DNA of 64,000 nucleotides from a virus. The notes beneath the pieces were generated by a model. It searched no databases. It was not told the DNA's origin and saw only the letters and a program-made list of their open reading frames with translations. How positions within the stretch are numbered: the stretch's first letter is position 1; every line of letters starts with the position of its first letter. The position numbers were made by a program, and so were the translations under genes. Positions 21,717-28,302 of the stretch are shown piece after piece. The stretch spans positions 1 to 64,000 of the IMG/VR virus record IMGVR_UViG_3300031800_000001, one strand, 5' to 3'.

Positions 21717-21905
21717 ATGACAGCGAATGAAAAGCTAACGATTAAAGCCCAACTCTCAGAGTACCTTTTTGACAAGTCAATGCCCAACGGCCTCAAGGGC
21801 TGTAGGGTTTTTGTCATGGAAAACGACAACTTTGAAGGCATCTGGGAATTGAATAAATCTGAACTCTTGTCCGAACTGGCCGAGGCTACTGAAGGCTGTG
21901 AATAA
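21717..21905 (+). CDS. Small acidic protein, unknown function
   Basis: A 62-residue protein with an acidic C-terminal helix, probably translated from a leaderless message. It ends in Cys-Glu-stop written TGTGAATAA, a DnaA-type box, as do the genes at 18575 and 28944. Not recognised. Confidence 0.6.
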   Translation: MTANEKLTIKAQLSEYLFDKSMPNGLKGCRVFVMENDNFEGIWELNKSELLSELAEATEGCE

Positions 21906-21940
21906 GTTTTTACGAATTAGCTCGCTATTACCTCTCAACC

Positions 21941-21949
21941 TGTTATACT
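21941..21949 (+). promoter_or_regulatory. Extended -10 promoter, leaderless
   Basis: TGTTATACT with the ATG at 21956 at the predicted +1. The preceding GCTCGCTATTACCTCTCAAC is shared with the promoter at 18742. Confidence 0.65.
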
Positions 21950-21955
21950 ATACCC

Positions 21956-22291
21956 ATGATTGAACGAGACATGAAACACAAATTCGAGAACTTGGATTTC
22001 CAAGACATTAGCAAGACCCACGGTGCTGACTCCATACAGGCTTGGGTGAAAATGGAGAACGGCTATGAGGCTTCCATCGTTAAACATGGCGGTTCGTATG
22101 GCAGCGAAAAAGGTCTGTATGAGATGGGCATTTTTGGCCCGAATGGCAGTATGTGCGACCCCCTTGGCTGGGATGATACTGTCTTGGGTTGGCTTACGCC
22201 TCAATTGGTGTCGCGCCATCTGCAGCTTCTCGCGCACAAGCGACGGCCTCCCTCCATGAGTGGGCAGGAAAATCACCCGCAAAGCACTTGA
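21956..22291 (+). CDS. Protein of unknown function
   Basis: A 111-residue protein; the first 80 residues look like a small alpha/beta domain (GGSYGSEKGLYEMGIFGPNG), while the last 20 are basic and disordered. The start is fixed by the extended -10. Not recognised. Confidence 0.65.
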   Translation: MIERDMKHKFENLDFQDISKTHGADSIQAWVKMENGYEASIVKHGGSYGSEKGLYEMGIFGPNGSMCDPLGWDDTVLGWLTPQLVSRHLQLLAHKRRPPSMSGQENHPQST

Positions 22292-22316
22292 CTGACAACT
22301 ATAATTATGTAATAAT
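22288..22316 (+). promoter_or_regulatory. Early promoter, variant TATAAT-spacer, leaderless
   Basis: TTGACT, 17-base spacer with TATAAT (not TAGAAT) at positions 7-12, AATAAT; the ATG at 22323 is at +1. Confidence 0.6.
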
Positions 22317-22322
22317 AATAAC

Positions 22323-22649
22323 ATGAAAGCAACTATCGAAATCAACCTAGATAATGACATCTTCCAGCTTGGAGGCGGTCTAGAACTTGCCCGCCTTCTT
22401 CGTAACTTGGCGGATGACGTAGAAAACAACAACGCTTGCAACCTTGGCTCGTATATCGCAGTAATAGATATAAACGGGAATAAGGTCGGAGAGTTTGAGG
22501 TCGTGGGCGAGCCTGACGACGAAACTAAATGGATTGAACCAAGCGAGGATGAAATTATCACTCAAGGCGATAAAAAATTAAAAGAGTATCTAGAACGACA
22601 AGAGTTTTCCAATGACACGGAAAGAAAGGAAACAAAGCAATGGTGGTAA
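22323..22649 (+). CDS. Protein of unknown function
   Basis: A 108-residue acidic protein with LGGGLELARLLRNLADDVEN, a helix-rich start, then a short beta region (VIDINGNKVGEFEVV) and a charged tail. Soluble. The next gene starts 10 bases before its end. Confidence 0.65.
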   Translation: MKATIEINLDNDIFQLGGGLELARLLRNLADDVENNNACNLGSYIAVIDINGNKVGEFEVVGEPDDETKWIEPSEDEIITQGDKKLKEYLERQEFSNDTERKETKQWW

Positions 22650-22753
22650 CATTTTTAATCTTACATATAACCGTAACCCTTCTTATCCCTGCTGCGCTGC
22701 TAGTGATGTGCGTGGAGGACATTCTGAACTTTTTAACAGGATACAAAAAATGA
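22640..22753 (+). CDS. 37-residue membrane peptide
   Basis: One hydrophobic span from residue 2 to about 25, then a short charged tail. It overlaps both neighbours (10 bases with the previous gene, ATGA with the next), which supports a coupled unit. Function unknown. Confidence 0.55.
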   Translation: MVVTFLILHITVTLLIPAALLVMCVEDILNFLTGYKK

Positions 22754-22950
22754 GATACGGAATAATACAAAACGACAACCGGCAACAGACTCTTTTCTGG
22801 AGCGAGAAACTCAAGCAATGGATAGAGGTTGAGGGGCAATACTCGGCCATGAGGATTCTGGCAAAAGCGGTGCGCGGGCAAAAGTATACCCATAAGAGCG
22901 AGGAGATTCTTGAAGCAATTGTTGGCGAAATAAATAAGAAATACGCTTGA
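22750..22950 (+). CDS. Small basic protein, unknown function
   Basis: A 66-residue protein beginning MRYGIIQND with a Trp-containing beta start and a helical Lys-rich end. Coupled to the membrane peptide by ATGA. It ends at the terminator at 22945. Not recognised. Confidence 0.6.
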   Translation: MRYGIIQNDNRQQTLFWSEKLKQWIEVEGQYSAMRILAKAVRGQKYTHKSEEILEAIVGEINKKYA

Positions 22951-22992
22951 CACAGGGGGCTGGGCGGGGTCCCGCCAAGTCAAGCTTTTTTT
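22945..22992 (+). terminator. GCTTGAC...GTCAAGC terminator
   Basis: GCTTGAC at 22945-22951 pairs with GTCAAGC at 22979-22985; GC-rich inner arms (GGGG, CCCGCC) extend the hairpin, followed by T7. It is the clearest terminator of this repeat family. Confidence 0.78.
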
Positions 22993-23252
22993 GTCAATCA
23001 TTTTTCGCGCTTTTTGATCGTCAAACTTTTTTGTCGATCACTCGTGATCGGCTAATTTGTTAGTCAAGCGTGAGTCAAGTTATCTGTCAATCAATTAGGC
23101 CCTTTAATCGCGTTTAATGAGGGTAATTGTTTTGAAGAATAACACTGTTTTTGTGGGGTATAGTGCCTGAAAATTTCTTGTTTACCCCCGCTTTCTCCGA
23201 TGTGAAATTCGTTGATTTTAAGAAATTGTGAACAGTGTGAGTAAGTTAGGTA
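22979..23252. repeat. Gene-free region with GTCAA repeats
   Basis: GTCAA occurs at 22979, 22993, 23020, 23063, 23074 and 23086, with GTCGA at 23033. The last three are 11 and 12 bases apart, near one helical turn. GATCACTCGTGATC (23036-23049) is a palindrome. No gene is visible; a binding region for a repeat-recognising protein is possible. Confidence 0.45.
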
Positions 23253-23281
23253 TTGACTTATAGGTATAATGGTGTTATATT
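23253..23281 (+). promoter_or_regulatory. Early promoter, variant TATAAT-spacer
   Basis: TTGACT, 17-base spacer with TATAAT at positions 7-12, TATATT. The ATG at 23290 lies two bases after the predicted start. Confidence 0.65.
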
Positions 23282-23289
23282 ATAGGTAG

Positions 23290-23571
23290 ATGAACGCAAT
23301 GGATAAATTCAAAGAGGAAATGGCGTTTTCGCTGTTTGGTCGTAGCCCATCGGTTTGCAAGGCCGGTGGTCAATGTGTGAAGTGCGGAGAGTTCGACCTT
23401 TCGTTTAGCGACGAACTCTCTCGCAAGGAGTTCGGCATCTCCGCTCTGTGCCAAACGTGCCAAGACGGAATCTTTGGCGTGGAGGAAGAACCCGAAGTTG
23501 GCCAAGGTTCTCACGCTATCCCCGGATTTTTCGTCCCACCCGCAGCATTAGACGGATTGGAGGGCGAATGA
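23290..23571 (+). CDS. Small zinc-finger phage protein (DELSRKEF / LCQTCQD type)
   Basis: The 93-residue protein has FGRS near 16, a Cys cluster (23, 29, 32), the block SDELSRKEFGISALCQTCQD near 40-59 and FG after it. Proteins with this FRDELSRKEY.ISGLCQ.CQD pattern are common in cyanophages and other large phages; their role is unknown. The Cys residues suggest one zinc site. Coupled to the next gene by ATGA. Confidence 0.75.
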   Translation: MNAMDKFKEEMAFSLFGRSPSVCKAGGQCVKCGEFDLSFSDELSRKEFGISALCQTCQDGIFGVEEEPEVGQGSHAIPGFFVPPAALDGLEGE

Positions 23572-24020
23572 AAGGCTACGTCCAAGTATACCGCAACCTC
23601 AACAAGAAGTTGAGCAGTCAAGTCGGCAATGGAATCGACCCCAAGGTAGTTGGCGACCAACCCGTGTATAGTGTGCGCGGCAATGATGGGTTAGTAAAAA
23701 AACATCTCTGTCATTTTGTTATACATGACTGTACTTTTCGTGTGGGCAAAAAGGGCAATGAACGTGTGTGCTACGAGAAGCGCAAAAATGTTCACGCTTA
23801 TATTCAAGGGAGGGAGTGTTGGAACGAGGAAGAAAAACGGTGGGAGTACATTGGCCCAGATTGCAATTATGTTAATGACCCGAATACAGTCACCATTACC
23901 TACGACCCTTACAAGTACAAGACCTTTGTGCGCGTAGACACAGGCGAGCCAATACATAAAGCCAAGGTTGTCGTATTCGGTTGTGGCAAAATGGGCAGAG
24001 AGGTAAAAGCGATTTTATGA
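23568..24020 (+). CDS. Protein of unknown function
   Basis: A 150-residue basic, beta-rich protein with several Cys (HLCHFVIHDCTFRV) and a Gly-rich end (VVVFGCGKMGREVK). Coupled by ATGA on both sides. Not recognised. Confidence 0.65.
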   Translation: MKGYVQVYRNLNKKLSSQVGNGIDPKVVGDQPVYSVRGNDGLVKKHLCHFVIHDCTFRVGKKGNERVCYEKRKNVHAYIQGRECWNEEEKRWEYIGPDCNYVNDPNTVTITYDPYKYKTFVRVDTGEPIHKAKVVVFGCGKMGREVKAIL

Positions 24021-24256
24021 AACACGAACCATCAATAAAAGATTTAATACTATTGAAAAAAATAGATATTATTAATACTAGAGAACAAATTCAAGAGGAT
24101 ATTGACACCTACCTAGGTGATAAAATCGACTATCCCGTGCAAGGGAAGGATATAGAAAATCTTTGTCAAATAGTAGTAGACAACTTTAATAAAAATTTAG
24201 GAGGAGAGTTTGATAGAAGGCGAGAGGCAGAGGAAAAAGGATTGTATGATGATTAA
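24017..24256 (+). CDS. Paralogue of the gene at 1718
   Basis: A 79-residue protein with REQIQEDIDTYL and LCQIVVDNFNK matching the gene at 1718, plus a different N-terminus. Coupled by ATGA to the previous gene. Function unknown. Confidence 0.7.
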   Translation: MKHEPSIKDLILLKKIDIINTREQIQEDIDTYLGDKIDYPVQGKDIENLCQIVVDNFNKNLGGEFDRRREAEEKGLYDD

Positions 24257-24314
24257 ATAACTCCCAATTTTGTAATAGCTCCAAATAAATAACCCTTGCA
24301 AATAAGGCGAAAAT

Positions 24315-24377
24315 CGGGGACCCGCAAGCGGGGTCCCCGCCGACTTATTCACAGTCAAGCTTTTTTTTCGTGAATAA
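24315..24377. terminator. GC-rich hairpin with DnaA-type box and T-run
   Basis: CGGGGACCCGC-AAG-CGGGGTCCCCG is a perfect hairpin. It is followed by TTATTCACA (24345-24353), GTCAAGC, T8 and CGTGAATAA; the outer TTATTCAC/GTGAATAA also pair. Confidence 0.7.
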
Positions 24378-24403
24378 CTTTTCCTTGTAATTTTCAACCA
24401 ATC

Positions 24404-24412
24404 TGATATACT
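24404..24412 (+). promoter_or_regulatory. Extended -10 promoter, leaderless
   Basis: TGATATACT; the ATG at 24419 is exactly at the predicted +1. Confidence 0.6.
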
Positions 24413-24418
24413 TTTCAA

Positions 24419-24661
24419 ATGATGAATGACCTACATGACATGATTCGGGTTTCCTGCGAGGAAGCCGTCACCGAGGACATGGGCCCTGCCACTTGGGCAA
24501 ATGAGCCCGAGCAGCCCCAGCCCGAGCCCTCCCACAGGGAGCAGCATGGGCGGTGCGAGGATGCGCCTTGCTGCGGGTGCTGTGGTGACGGCATGGAGGA
24601 TGGCTATGGCTCACCCGCTGATGATGCATGGCATGATGCCAATGAGTACCCAGACTGGTAG
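24419..24661 (+). CDS. Small Cys-rich acidic protein
   Basis: An 80-residue protein with a Pro/Glu-rich middle and CEDAPCCGCCGDG near 46-58, a dense Cys cluster suited to metal binding. It has higher GC than its neighbours. The final codons (TACCCAGACTGG) and the following GCCTGTGGATAA are repeated at 27526, where the rest of the gene is absent. Confidence 0.6.
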   Translation: MMNDLHDMIRVSCEEAVTEDMGPATWANEPEQPQPEPSHREQHGRCEDAPCCGCCGDGMEDGYGSPADDAWHDANEYPDW

Positions 24662-24664
24662 GCC

Positions 24665-24739
24665 TGTGGATAACTTTAGCTTGACGCCTCGGCGGGGGCC
24701 CCGAGTTATTCACAATGTCAAGCCCCTTTTGTGAATACT
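24665..24739. repeat. DnaA-type boxes with GCTTGAC...GTCAAGC element
   Basis: TGTGGATAA (24665-24673, perfect box on the minus strand) is followed by GCTTGAC (24679-24685), a GC-rich hairpin, TTATTCACA (24706-24714), GTCAAGC (24717-24723) and TGTGAATAC. The promoter of the next gene begins at 24756. Confidence 0.65.
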
Positions 24740-24755
24740 TTGTATAAGTTCACCC

Positions 24756-24784
24756 TTGACAAACAGGGTTTTTCGTGTTATATT
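24756..24784 (+). promoter_or_regulatory. TTGACA/TATATT promoter, leaderless
   Basis: TTGACA, 17 bases, TATATT; ATG at 24791 at +1. The -10 to ATG stretch is nearly identical to those at 18563 and 30038. Confidence 0.78.
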
Positions 24785-24790
24785 ATAACA

Positions 24791-24994
24791 ATGAAAGACG
24801 AACTATTCAAAGTAAAAATCGCCCTATGGCGCAAGGGCTTCAAGGGTTGCCCTTCTACCCAGCGTGAAACCCACATCAAGGCATTTGACTTGGCACACGC
24901 CAAGAGGATTAGTAACCGCCTATTCGGGACGCTAGGGGTAACAGTTGAACCCGTAGAAGGACGATTTGAAAGATTCAAAGAATTTAACAGGTAG
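24791..24994 (+). CDS. Small basic protein, paralogue of the gene at 28944
   Basis: A 67-residue protein with FKVKIALWR, then A.DLAHAKRISNRL and VTVEPVEG, matching the order FKVTFKW, A.HALRIASRWG, IESVEF in the gene at 28944. A beta-alpha-beta mini-domain is likely. Its TAG stop lies inside the palindromic element E1. Function unknown. Confidence 0.65.
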   Translation: MKDELFKVKIALWRKGFKGCPSTQRETHIKAFDLAHAKRISNRLFGTLGVTVEPVEGRFERFKEFNR

Positions 24995-25035
24995 GACGGC
25001 AGATGTCCCACCCTCTATGCTATACTCTACGCATG
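24990..25035 (+). promoter_or_regulatory. Cassette element E1 (palindrome plus leaderless promoter)
   Basis: GGTAGGAC and GTCCCACC form an imperfect palindrome. TGCTATACT (extended -10) follows, and the ATG at 25033 is at +1. Six copies of this 46-base element occur between 24990 and 30315. Confidence 0.75.
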
Positions 25036-25230
25036 AAAGAAATTAAGAATATGAAAAACGAAGCAATAAAAGTAAACGACAGAATCCAATGCAAGTCTCC
25101 GGGAAATCAAGGCGGCGTGATTGTCGGCATTGACACCGTGATGCACCTTGCCCTTGTCCGCTGGGATAACATCTTCACTAGTGAAATTATCGAGGCATGG
25201 GCAGGATTAGACGGTATTGAAAAAGTTTAA
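25033..25230 (+). CDS. Small protein with KOW-like pattern
   Basis: A 65-residue protein: after a basic start, IKVNDRIQCKSPGNQGGVIVGID resembles a KOW-like beta turn, and the rest is beta-rich. Function unknown. Start set by element E1. Confidence 0.6.
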   Translation: MKEIKNMKNEAIKVNDRIQCKSPGNQGGVIVGIDTVMHLALVRWDNIFTSEIIEAWAGLDGIEKV

Positions 25231-25231
25231 C

Positions 25232-25277
25232 GGTAGGACGGCAGATGTCCCACCCCCTGTGCTATACTAGACGCATG
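25232..25277 (+). promoter_or_regulatory. Cassette element E2
   Basis: Same palindrome as E1, extended -10 TGCTATACT, then AGACGC and the ATG at 25275 at +1. Confidence 0.75.
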
Positions 25278-25454
25278 ATTAAAACAGATATGAAAGCAAG
25301 AGAATACACGAACCTACTACTAGAGCGCATTGAAGATGGCTCATATGATAAAGACCAAGTGATTATGGCTTGCGTTAAGTACATGAGTGAAGTTGACGTG
25401 GAGGACATGATGCAATGCAATGGAATGTTATTTGATGAGGACACGGAGAATTAA
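25275..25454 (+). CDS. Small acidic protein, paralogue of the gene at 28660
   Basis: A 59-residue protein; YTNLLLERIEDG.YDKDQVIMACVKYMSE is shared almost unchanged with the gene at 28660. The first six codons (MIKTDM) belong to the shared cassette start. Helical; function unknown. Confidence 0.65.
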   Translation: MIKTDMKAREYTNLLLERIEDGSYDKDQVIMACVKYMSEVDVEDMMQCNGMLFDEDTEN

Positions 25455-25464
25455 ATTAAGAATT

Positions 25465-25540
25465 ACACGGGAATGTTCCAAGGTGGCGACAGAGTCTCCA
25501 AAACTCCGTGAGGTAGGTTCGATTCCTGCCCCGTGTGCCA
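25465..25540 (+). tRNA. tRNA-Trp (anticodon CCA)
   Basis: A 76-base cloverleaf: ACACGGG/CCCGTGT acceptor, D stem TGTT/GACA, anticodon loop CTCCAAA reading CCA, T arm GTAGG-TTCGATT-CCTGC, discriminator G as expected for Trp, encoded CCA. It would read the single UGG codon. Confidence 0.9.
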
Positions 25541-25549
25541 TTTAAGATT

Positions 25550-25783
25550 ATGAAAAAGAAAATGAAAACTTACAAGGTAGAGTTTAGGACAGCATTCGCT
25601 GGCTCGCCCTTCGTTCCAATCGTCCTTGAAGCAAAAGACGAAAACCAAGCCCAATGGGTTGCCCGCAACCTTTGCCGCTTTGGATACATTAGTGCCGCCC
25701 CAGTGGTTGTAGATGATGAGCCGTATTATACGGAAGCAACTCACGATTGGGCTTACGATGAAAATTACGAAGTTTATAGCTAG
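25550..25783 (+). CDS. Small protein, unknown function
   Basis: A 77-residue protein with a beta-alpha pattern (YKVEFRTAFAGSPFVPIVLEAKDENQAQWVARNL) like small phage alpha/beta folds, and an acidic, aromatic tail. It starts 9 bases after the tRNA. An earlier tRNA-overlapping frame start is not credible. Confidence 0.65.
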   Translation: MKKKMKTYKVEFRTAFAGSPFVPIVLEAKDENQAQWVARNLCRFGYISAAPVVVDDEPYYTEATHDWAYDENYEVYS

Positions 25784-25793
25784 AAAGAAAATT

Positions 25794-26054
25794 ATGAAAG
25801 AATACGAAGCAACCTATACAAACGAAAGCCCGCAGGAATATCCCAACGGCAAGGTAACACTCGGCAGCGAGCCTCTTGAGCCATACGGTACGGTGACGTA
25901 TCACATTATGAATTGGCATTCATTTGATGATTTAGGCACGACAATGGAAACAGTCCAAGTGTGGAATCCTAAAACTAAAAGACTGTTTGAAATTTATTCA
26001 ACCGATGAAGGCGAGACTTTTACCTTCACTCAACCGGAACCTTACTTGGCATAA
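25794..26054 (+). CDS. Protein of unknown function
   Basis: An 86-residue acidic beta-rich protein (YEATYTNESP, VTLGSEPLEPYGTVTYHIMNW). The start AAAATTATG is the common start context of this zone. Not recognised. Confidence 0.6.
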   Translation: MKEYEATYTNESPQEYPNGKVTLGSEPLEPYGTVTYHIMNWHSFDDLGTTMETVQVWNPKTKRLFEIYSTDEGETFTFTQPEPYLA

Positions 26055-26058
26055 GATT

Positions 26059-26277
26059 ATGATAAAGAACGGAAAAAAACAAAACGTAGTGCCGACCAGC
26101 AGAGAGCAAAATCTTGCCTGTGCCAAGTTAGAGATTTCCTACCCTATGGCTTGCTTGTTATTCAAGCGGCTACAGTGGGCCAACAACATGGGAACGGGTG
26201 AGGATGATTATAATGTTCTTGAAGCTCATTTTATTGAGAAGCAGGGAACGCATAATTATATTAAGGAGGGATTTTAA
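26059..26277 (+). CDS. Protein of unknown function
   Basis: A 72-residue protein with a basic start, two Cys and a helical centre. The start context (AGATTATG) matches its neighbours. AAGGAGGG near its end is the ribosome site of the next peptide. Confidence 0.55.
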   Translation: MIKNGKKQNVVPTSREQNLACAKLEISYPMACLLFKRLQWANNMGTGEDDYNVLEAHFIEKQGTHNYIKEGF

Positions 26278-26278
26278 T

Positions 26279-26389
26279 ATGAAAGATGATTTCAGAGATA
26301 TTTATTTTGTTCTTATTATTGGCATCGCATCATTTTTTATTATATTAGCGGCGGGTATTTATAGTACGCTGCGATACGGTAGTTTTTAG
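26279..26389 (+). CDS. 36-residue membrane peptide
   Basis: AAGGAGGG precedes the ATG at good spacing. One hydrophobic span (YFVLIIGIASFFIILAAGIY) with charged N-terminal residues. Function unknown. Confidence 0.6.
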   Translation: MKDDFRDIYFVLIIGIASFFIILAAGIYSTLRYGSF

Positions 26390-26545
26390 AATTATGAAAA
26401 CAAAAAAACTCCAAATAAAAAAAAACTCCAAATAAATAGACTATGCAAATATGTAAATGAATATTTTTTGCAAAAAACAGGCAAAAATGGGGCCCCCGAA
26501 GTTATTCACAATGCCAAAGGTTTTTGTGAATACTTTGGATAAGTA
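26390..26545. repeat. Gene-free stret with GC hairpin and DnaA-type box
   Basis: ACTCCAAATAAA occurs twice (about 26408 and 26427) around a 13-codon remnant frame. Then GGGGCCCCC (26489-26497), TTATTCACA (26502-26510) and TGTGAATAC (26525-26533) give the usual cassette layout before the promoter at 26551. Confidence 0.5.
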
Positions 26546-26550
26546 CACCA

Positions 26551-26579
26551 TTGACAAACCCCTTTTTGTGTGGTATATT
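26551..26579 (+). promoter_or_regulatory. Promoter of structured RNA and tRNA-Thr
   Basis: TTGACA, 17 bases, TATATT; predicted start about 26586. Here no ATG follows; the structured RNA begins at once. Confidence 0.75.
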
Positions 26580-26585
26580 TAAGTA

Positions 26586-26715
26586 GTTCGTGAGGGTAGT
26601 GAGGTGAACGGAGCCAAGAGCCCCCTATGATGCGCCAAGCTACCTCTCACGAATGCCACCTCTGCAAACGGTGAGGAAACATAAGAACGCAAGAGACGTT
26701 TGTATTTCAGTGGCA
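26586..26715 (+). ncRNA. Structured RNA upstream of tRNA-Thr
   Basis: Two large domains: TTCGTGAG-GGTAG (26587-26599) pairs with CTACC-T-CTCACGAA (26640-26653), and TGCCAC (26654-26659) pairs with GTGGCA (26710-26715) around an inner GCAAACG/CGTTTGT helix (26664-26703). The tRNA starts 10 bases later on the same transcript. No reading frame explains it and no known class is recognised. Confidence 0.65.
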
Positions 26716-26725
26716 CAATTTATTA

Positions 26726-26801
26726 GCCAGATTAGCTCAGTTGGTAGAGCAGCAGTTTTGTAACCTGCAGGCCACCCGTTCAAGTCGGGTATCTGGCTCC
26801 A
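26726..26801 (+). tRNA. tRNA-Thr (anticodon TGT)
   Basis: A 76-base cloverleaf: GCCAGAT/ATCTGGC acceptor, D stem GCTC/GAGC, anticodon loop TTTGTAA reading TGT, T arm ACCCG-TTCAAGT-CGGGT, encoded CCA. The lowest anticodon-stem pair is a T-C mismatch, the only flaw. Confidence 0.9.
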
Positions 26802-26808
26802 GATTTTA

Positions 26809-26854
26809 GGTAGGACTACGGATGTCCCACCCCCTGTGCTATACTAGACGCATG
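26809..26854 (+). promoter_or_regulatory. Cassette element E3
   Basis: GGTAGGAC/GTCCCACC palindrome directly after tRNA-Thr, TGCTATACT, AGACGC and the ATG at 26852 at +1. Here the palindrome may also end the tRNA transcript. Confidence 0.75.
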
Positions 26855-27154
26855 ATTAAAACGAATATGAAAAACAAAAAAGAAACCCATTGCCCGCCTC
26901 TGCTTTCCACGCAGGTGCTTCTCAACAACGAAGTCAAAGTCACTTCCATCGCTAGTCAATTTCACGGTCAAACTGGAATCGTCAACGCTATCATGGCTGA
27001 TGGCCGCACTCTTGAAGTTGACTTCGGCAAAGCCAAGGTTGCTTTCATCGACGTCACCCTAGTGAGTGAGATTCAAGAGCAAACCTATTTCGCCAAGACC
27101 GAGCAAAGTCTTGGCCCTGACGCAAACAGCGTTTTACCTCAGAACAGGCTTTAA
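26852..27154 (+). CDS. KOW-like small protein, paralogue of the gene at 29164
   Basis: A 100-residue protein. After the cassette start MIKTNMKNK, the body VKVTSIASQFHGQTGIVNAI..DGRTLEVDFG has the KOW-like G.G.V turn. VSEIQEQTYFAK and LGPDANSV are shared almost exactly with the gene at 29164. Likely a small beta-barrel; KOW domains often bind RNA or ribosomes, which is inference here. Confidence 0.65.
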   Translation: MIKTNMKNKKETHCPPLLSTQVLLNNEVKVTSIASQFHGQTGIVNAIMADGRTLEVDFGKAKVAFIDVTLVSEIQEQTYFAKTEQSLGPDANSVLPQNRL

Positions 27155-27158
27155 GATT

Positions 27159-27440
27159 ATGAGAAACATCATCAACGCAAACAACGAAGATTCAACCGAA
27201 CCCTTTGCAGTAGCTCTGCACGTCATCCTGCGCAACTTCTGGGAGTATTACCTAGAAGAGCCAGACGAAAACGGCATTGCCTTTGGCTATGTCATGGGAT
27301 TTGAAAATGAATGGGGCAGCGTTTACTTACCGGAACTCAAGCCGTACATCGTAAGCATTGCACGAGGCAAGGAGCTTGATTACATAATGCCACCCGAAGG
27401 ATATTATTGGGAAAACGAAAATGAATTTGACGTTGACTGA
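27159..27440 (+). CDS. Protein of unknown function
   Basis: A 93-residue acidic protein with aromatic clusters (NFWEYYLEEPDENG) and an acidic tail. Start context TTAAGATTATG. Not recognised. Confidence 0.6.
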   Translation: MRNIINANNEDSTEPFAVALHVILRNFWEYYLEEPDENGIAFGYVMGFENEWGSVYLPELKPYIVSIARGKELDYIMPPEGYYWENENEFDVD

Positions 27441-27525
27441 GTAATCGGGCATCGTTGAGCCTGTCGCCCTCGTGGCGGTGGTAAAGGGTTGCTCGCTGAT
27501 GGCGGCAACCCCGCTCTCAATTTAT
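27441..27525 (+). other. Hairpin-rich gene-free segment
   Basis: GGGTTGC pairs with GCAACCC (27486-27511) and CGCC-CTCGT-GGCG lies just upstream. It may be a small RNA or the decayed front of the gene remnant that follows; no promoter is evident. Confidence 0.3.
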
Positions 27526-27540
27526 TACCCAGACTGGTGA
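27526..27540 (+). pseudogene. 3' remnant of a duplicated gene
   Basis: TACCCAGACTGGT followed by GAGCCTGTGGATAA is almost identical to the end of the gene at 24419 and the sequence after it. No upstream coding part remains. Confidence 0.4.
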
Positions 27541-27543
27541 GCC

Positions 27544-27629
27544 TGTGGATAAGTTTTCCTTGACGCCCCCGGCGGGGGACCCGGACTTATTCACAATGCA
27601 AGCTTATTTTGTGAATTGTGTGTGAATAA
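27544..27629. repeat. DnaA-type boxes with GC-rich hairpin
   Basis: TGTGGATAA (27544-27552), a CTTGAC-led GC-rich core, TTATTCACA (27587-27595) and TGTGAATAA (27621-27629). Three exact TTATNCACA matches in 86 bases. Confidence 0.65.
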
Positions 27630-27659
27630 GTTTATCTCGCCTTTTCCGTTTTTTTAAGG

Positions 27660-27665
27660 TATACT
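27660..27665 (+). promoter_or_regulatory. -10 element TATACT
   Basis: TATACT precedes the gene at 27691 with a predicted 19-base leader; GTTTTTTTAAG upstream gives no clear -35. Confidence 0.4.
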
Positions 27666-27690
27666 TTACGTATTGAAAGTGAGAGACGCA

Positions 27691-27852
27691 ATGACTGAAG
27701 AACAAAAGAGAGAAGAGCAACGCAAGACAGAGAACCGCTTGCAGCGTTGGAATGAATCCGTTGCGAAGGTGCAAGCCCTCCAAGCGGCGTGGCAGAGAGA
27801 AGAACTTGCCCGCAATCCCAACAAGGTTTTCTTAAAAGAATTTAACAGGTAG
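27691..27852 (+). CDS. Small charged helical protein
   Basis: A 53-residue, highly charged helical protein (MTEEQKREEQRKTENRLQRW). Its last codons AAAGAATTTAACAGGTAG are shared with the gene at 24791 because both run into the cassette element, so the repeat includes coding sequence. Function unknown. Confidence 0.55.
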   Translation: MTEEQKREEQRKTENRLQRWNESVAKVQALQAAWQREELARNPNKVFLKEFNR

Positions 27853-27893
27853 GACTGCGGATGTCCCACCTCGTGTGGTATACTAGACGCATG
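27848..27893 (+). promoter_or_regulatory. Cassette element E4
   Basis: GGTAGGAC/GTCCCACC palindrome, TGGTATACT, AGACGC, ATG at 27891 at +1. Confidence 0.75.
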
Positions 27894-28073
27894 ATTAAAA
27901 CGAATATGAAAAACAAAAACGAAAAAACAGTGAAAGTCTCGCGGGTCAATCAGGCCACGGGCAAACGGGAAACCGTTTCAATCCCAGCAAGTGAGTGGAA
28001 CAACGCCGGACAAAGCCGCGTGAATGCTCTCATTCAACAAAGCGTGGACTACGCAAACAAAGTCGAGAGGTAG
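27891..28073 (+). CDS. Small protein, unknown function
   Basis: A 60-residue protein: cassette start MIKTNMKNKNE, then a basic strand (VKVSRVNQATGKRETVSIPASEW) and a short helix. Its stop lies in element E5. Not recognised. Confidence 0.6.
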   Translation: MIKTNMKNKNEKTVKVSRVNQATGKRETVSIPASEWNNAGQSRVNALIQQSVDYANKVER

Positions 28074-28114
28074 GACGGCAGATGTCCCACCTCGTATGCT
28101 ATACTAGACGCAGT
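28069..28114 (+). promoter_or_regulatory. Cassette element E5 (ATG lost)
   Basis: Same palindrome and TGCTATACT as the other copies, but the base after AGACGC begins AGTTAG instead of ATG. The gene therefore starts at the second conserved ATG, 28130, with an 18-base leader. Confidence 0.7.
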
Positions 28115-28129
28115 TAGAAGATAAAGAAT

Positions 28130-28297
28130 ATGAAAAACAAAAATGAAAACACAAACGAGCTGACCTTCAGAGGTTGGCACAGTGACGAAAACGAAACCTT
28201 CACGGGTGTTCGCAATGACAGTTTCGGCAATGATTGCCGTGACCACGACCAAGATGCTTGGAATTTCGAGATTGACGAAACCGATTGCTGGAAGTAA
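28130..28297 (+). CDS. Small acidic protein, unknown function
   Basis: A 55-residue protein starting with the cassette block MKNKNE and then an acidic, Asp/Asn-rich body with two Cys and several Trp. This copy shows that the second ATG of the cassette can serve as a start. Not recognised. Confidence 0.55.
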   Translation: MKNKNENTNELTFRGWHSDENETFTGVRNDSFGNDCRDHDQDAWNFEIDETDCWK

Positions 28298-28302
28298 AAA
28301 TT

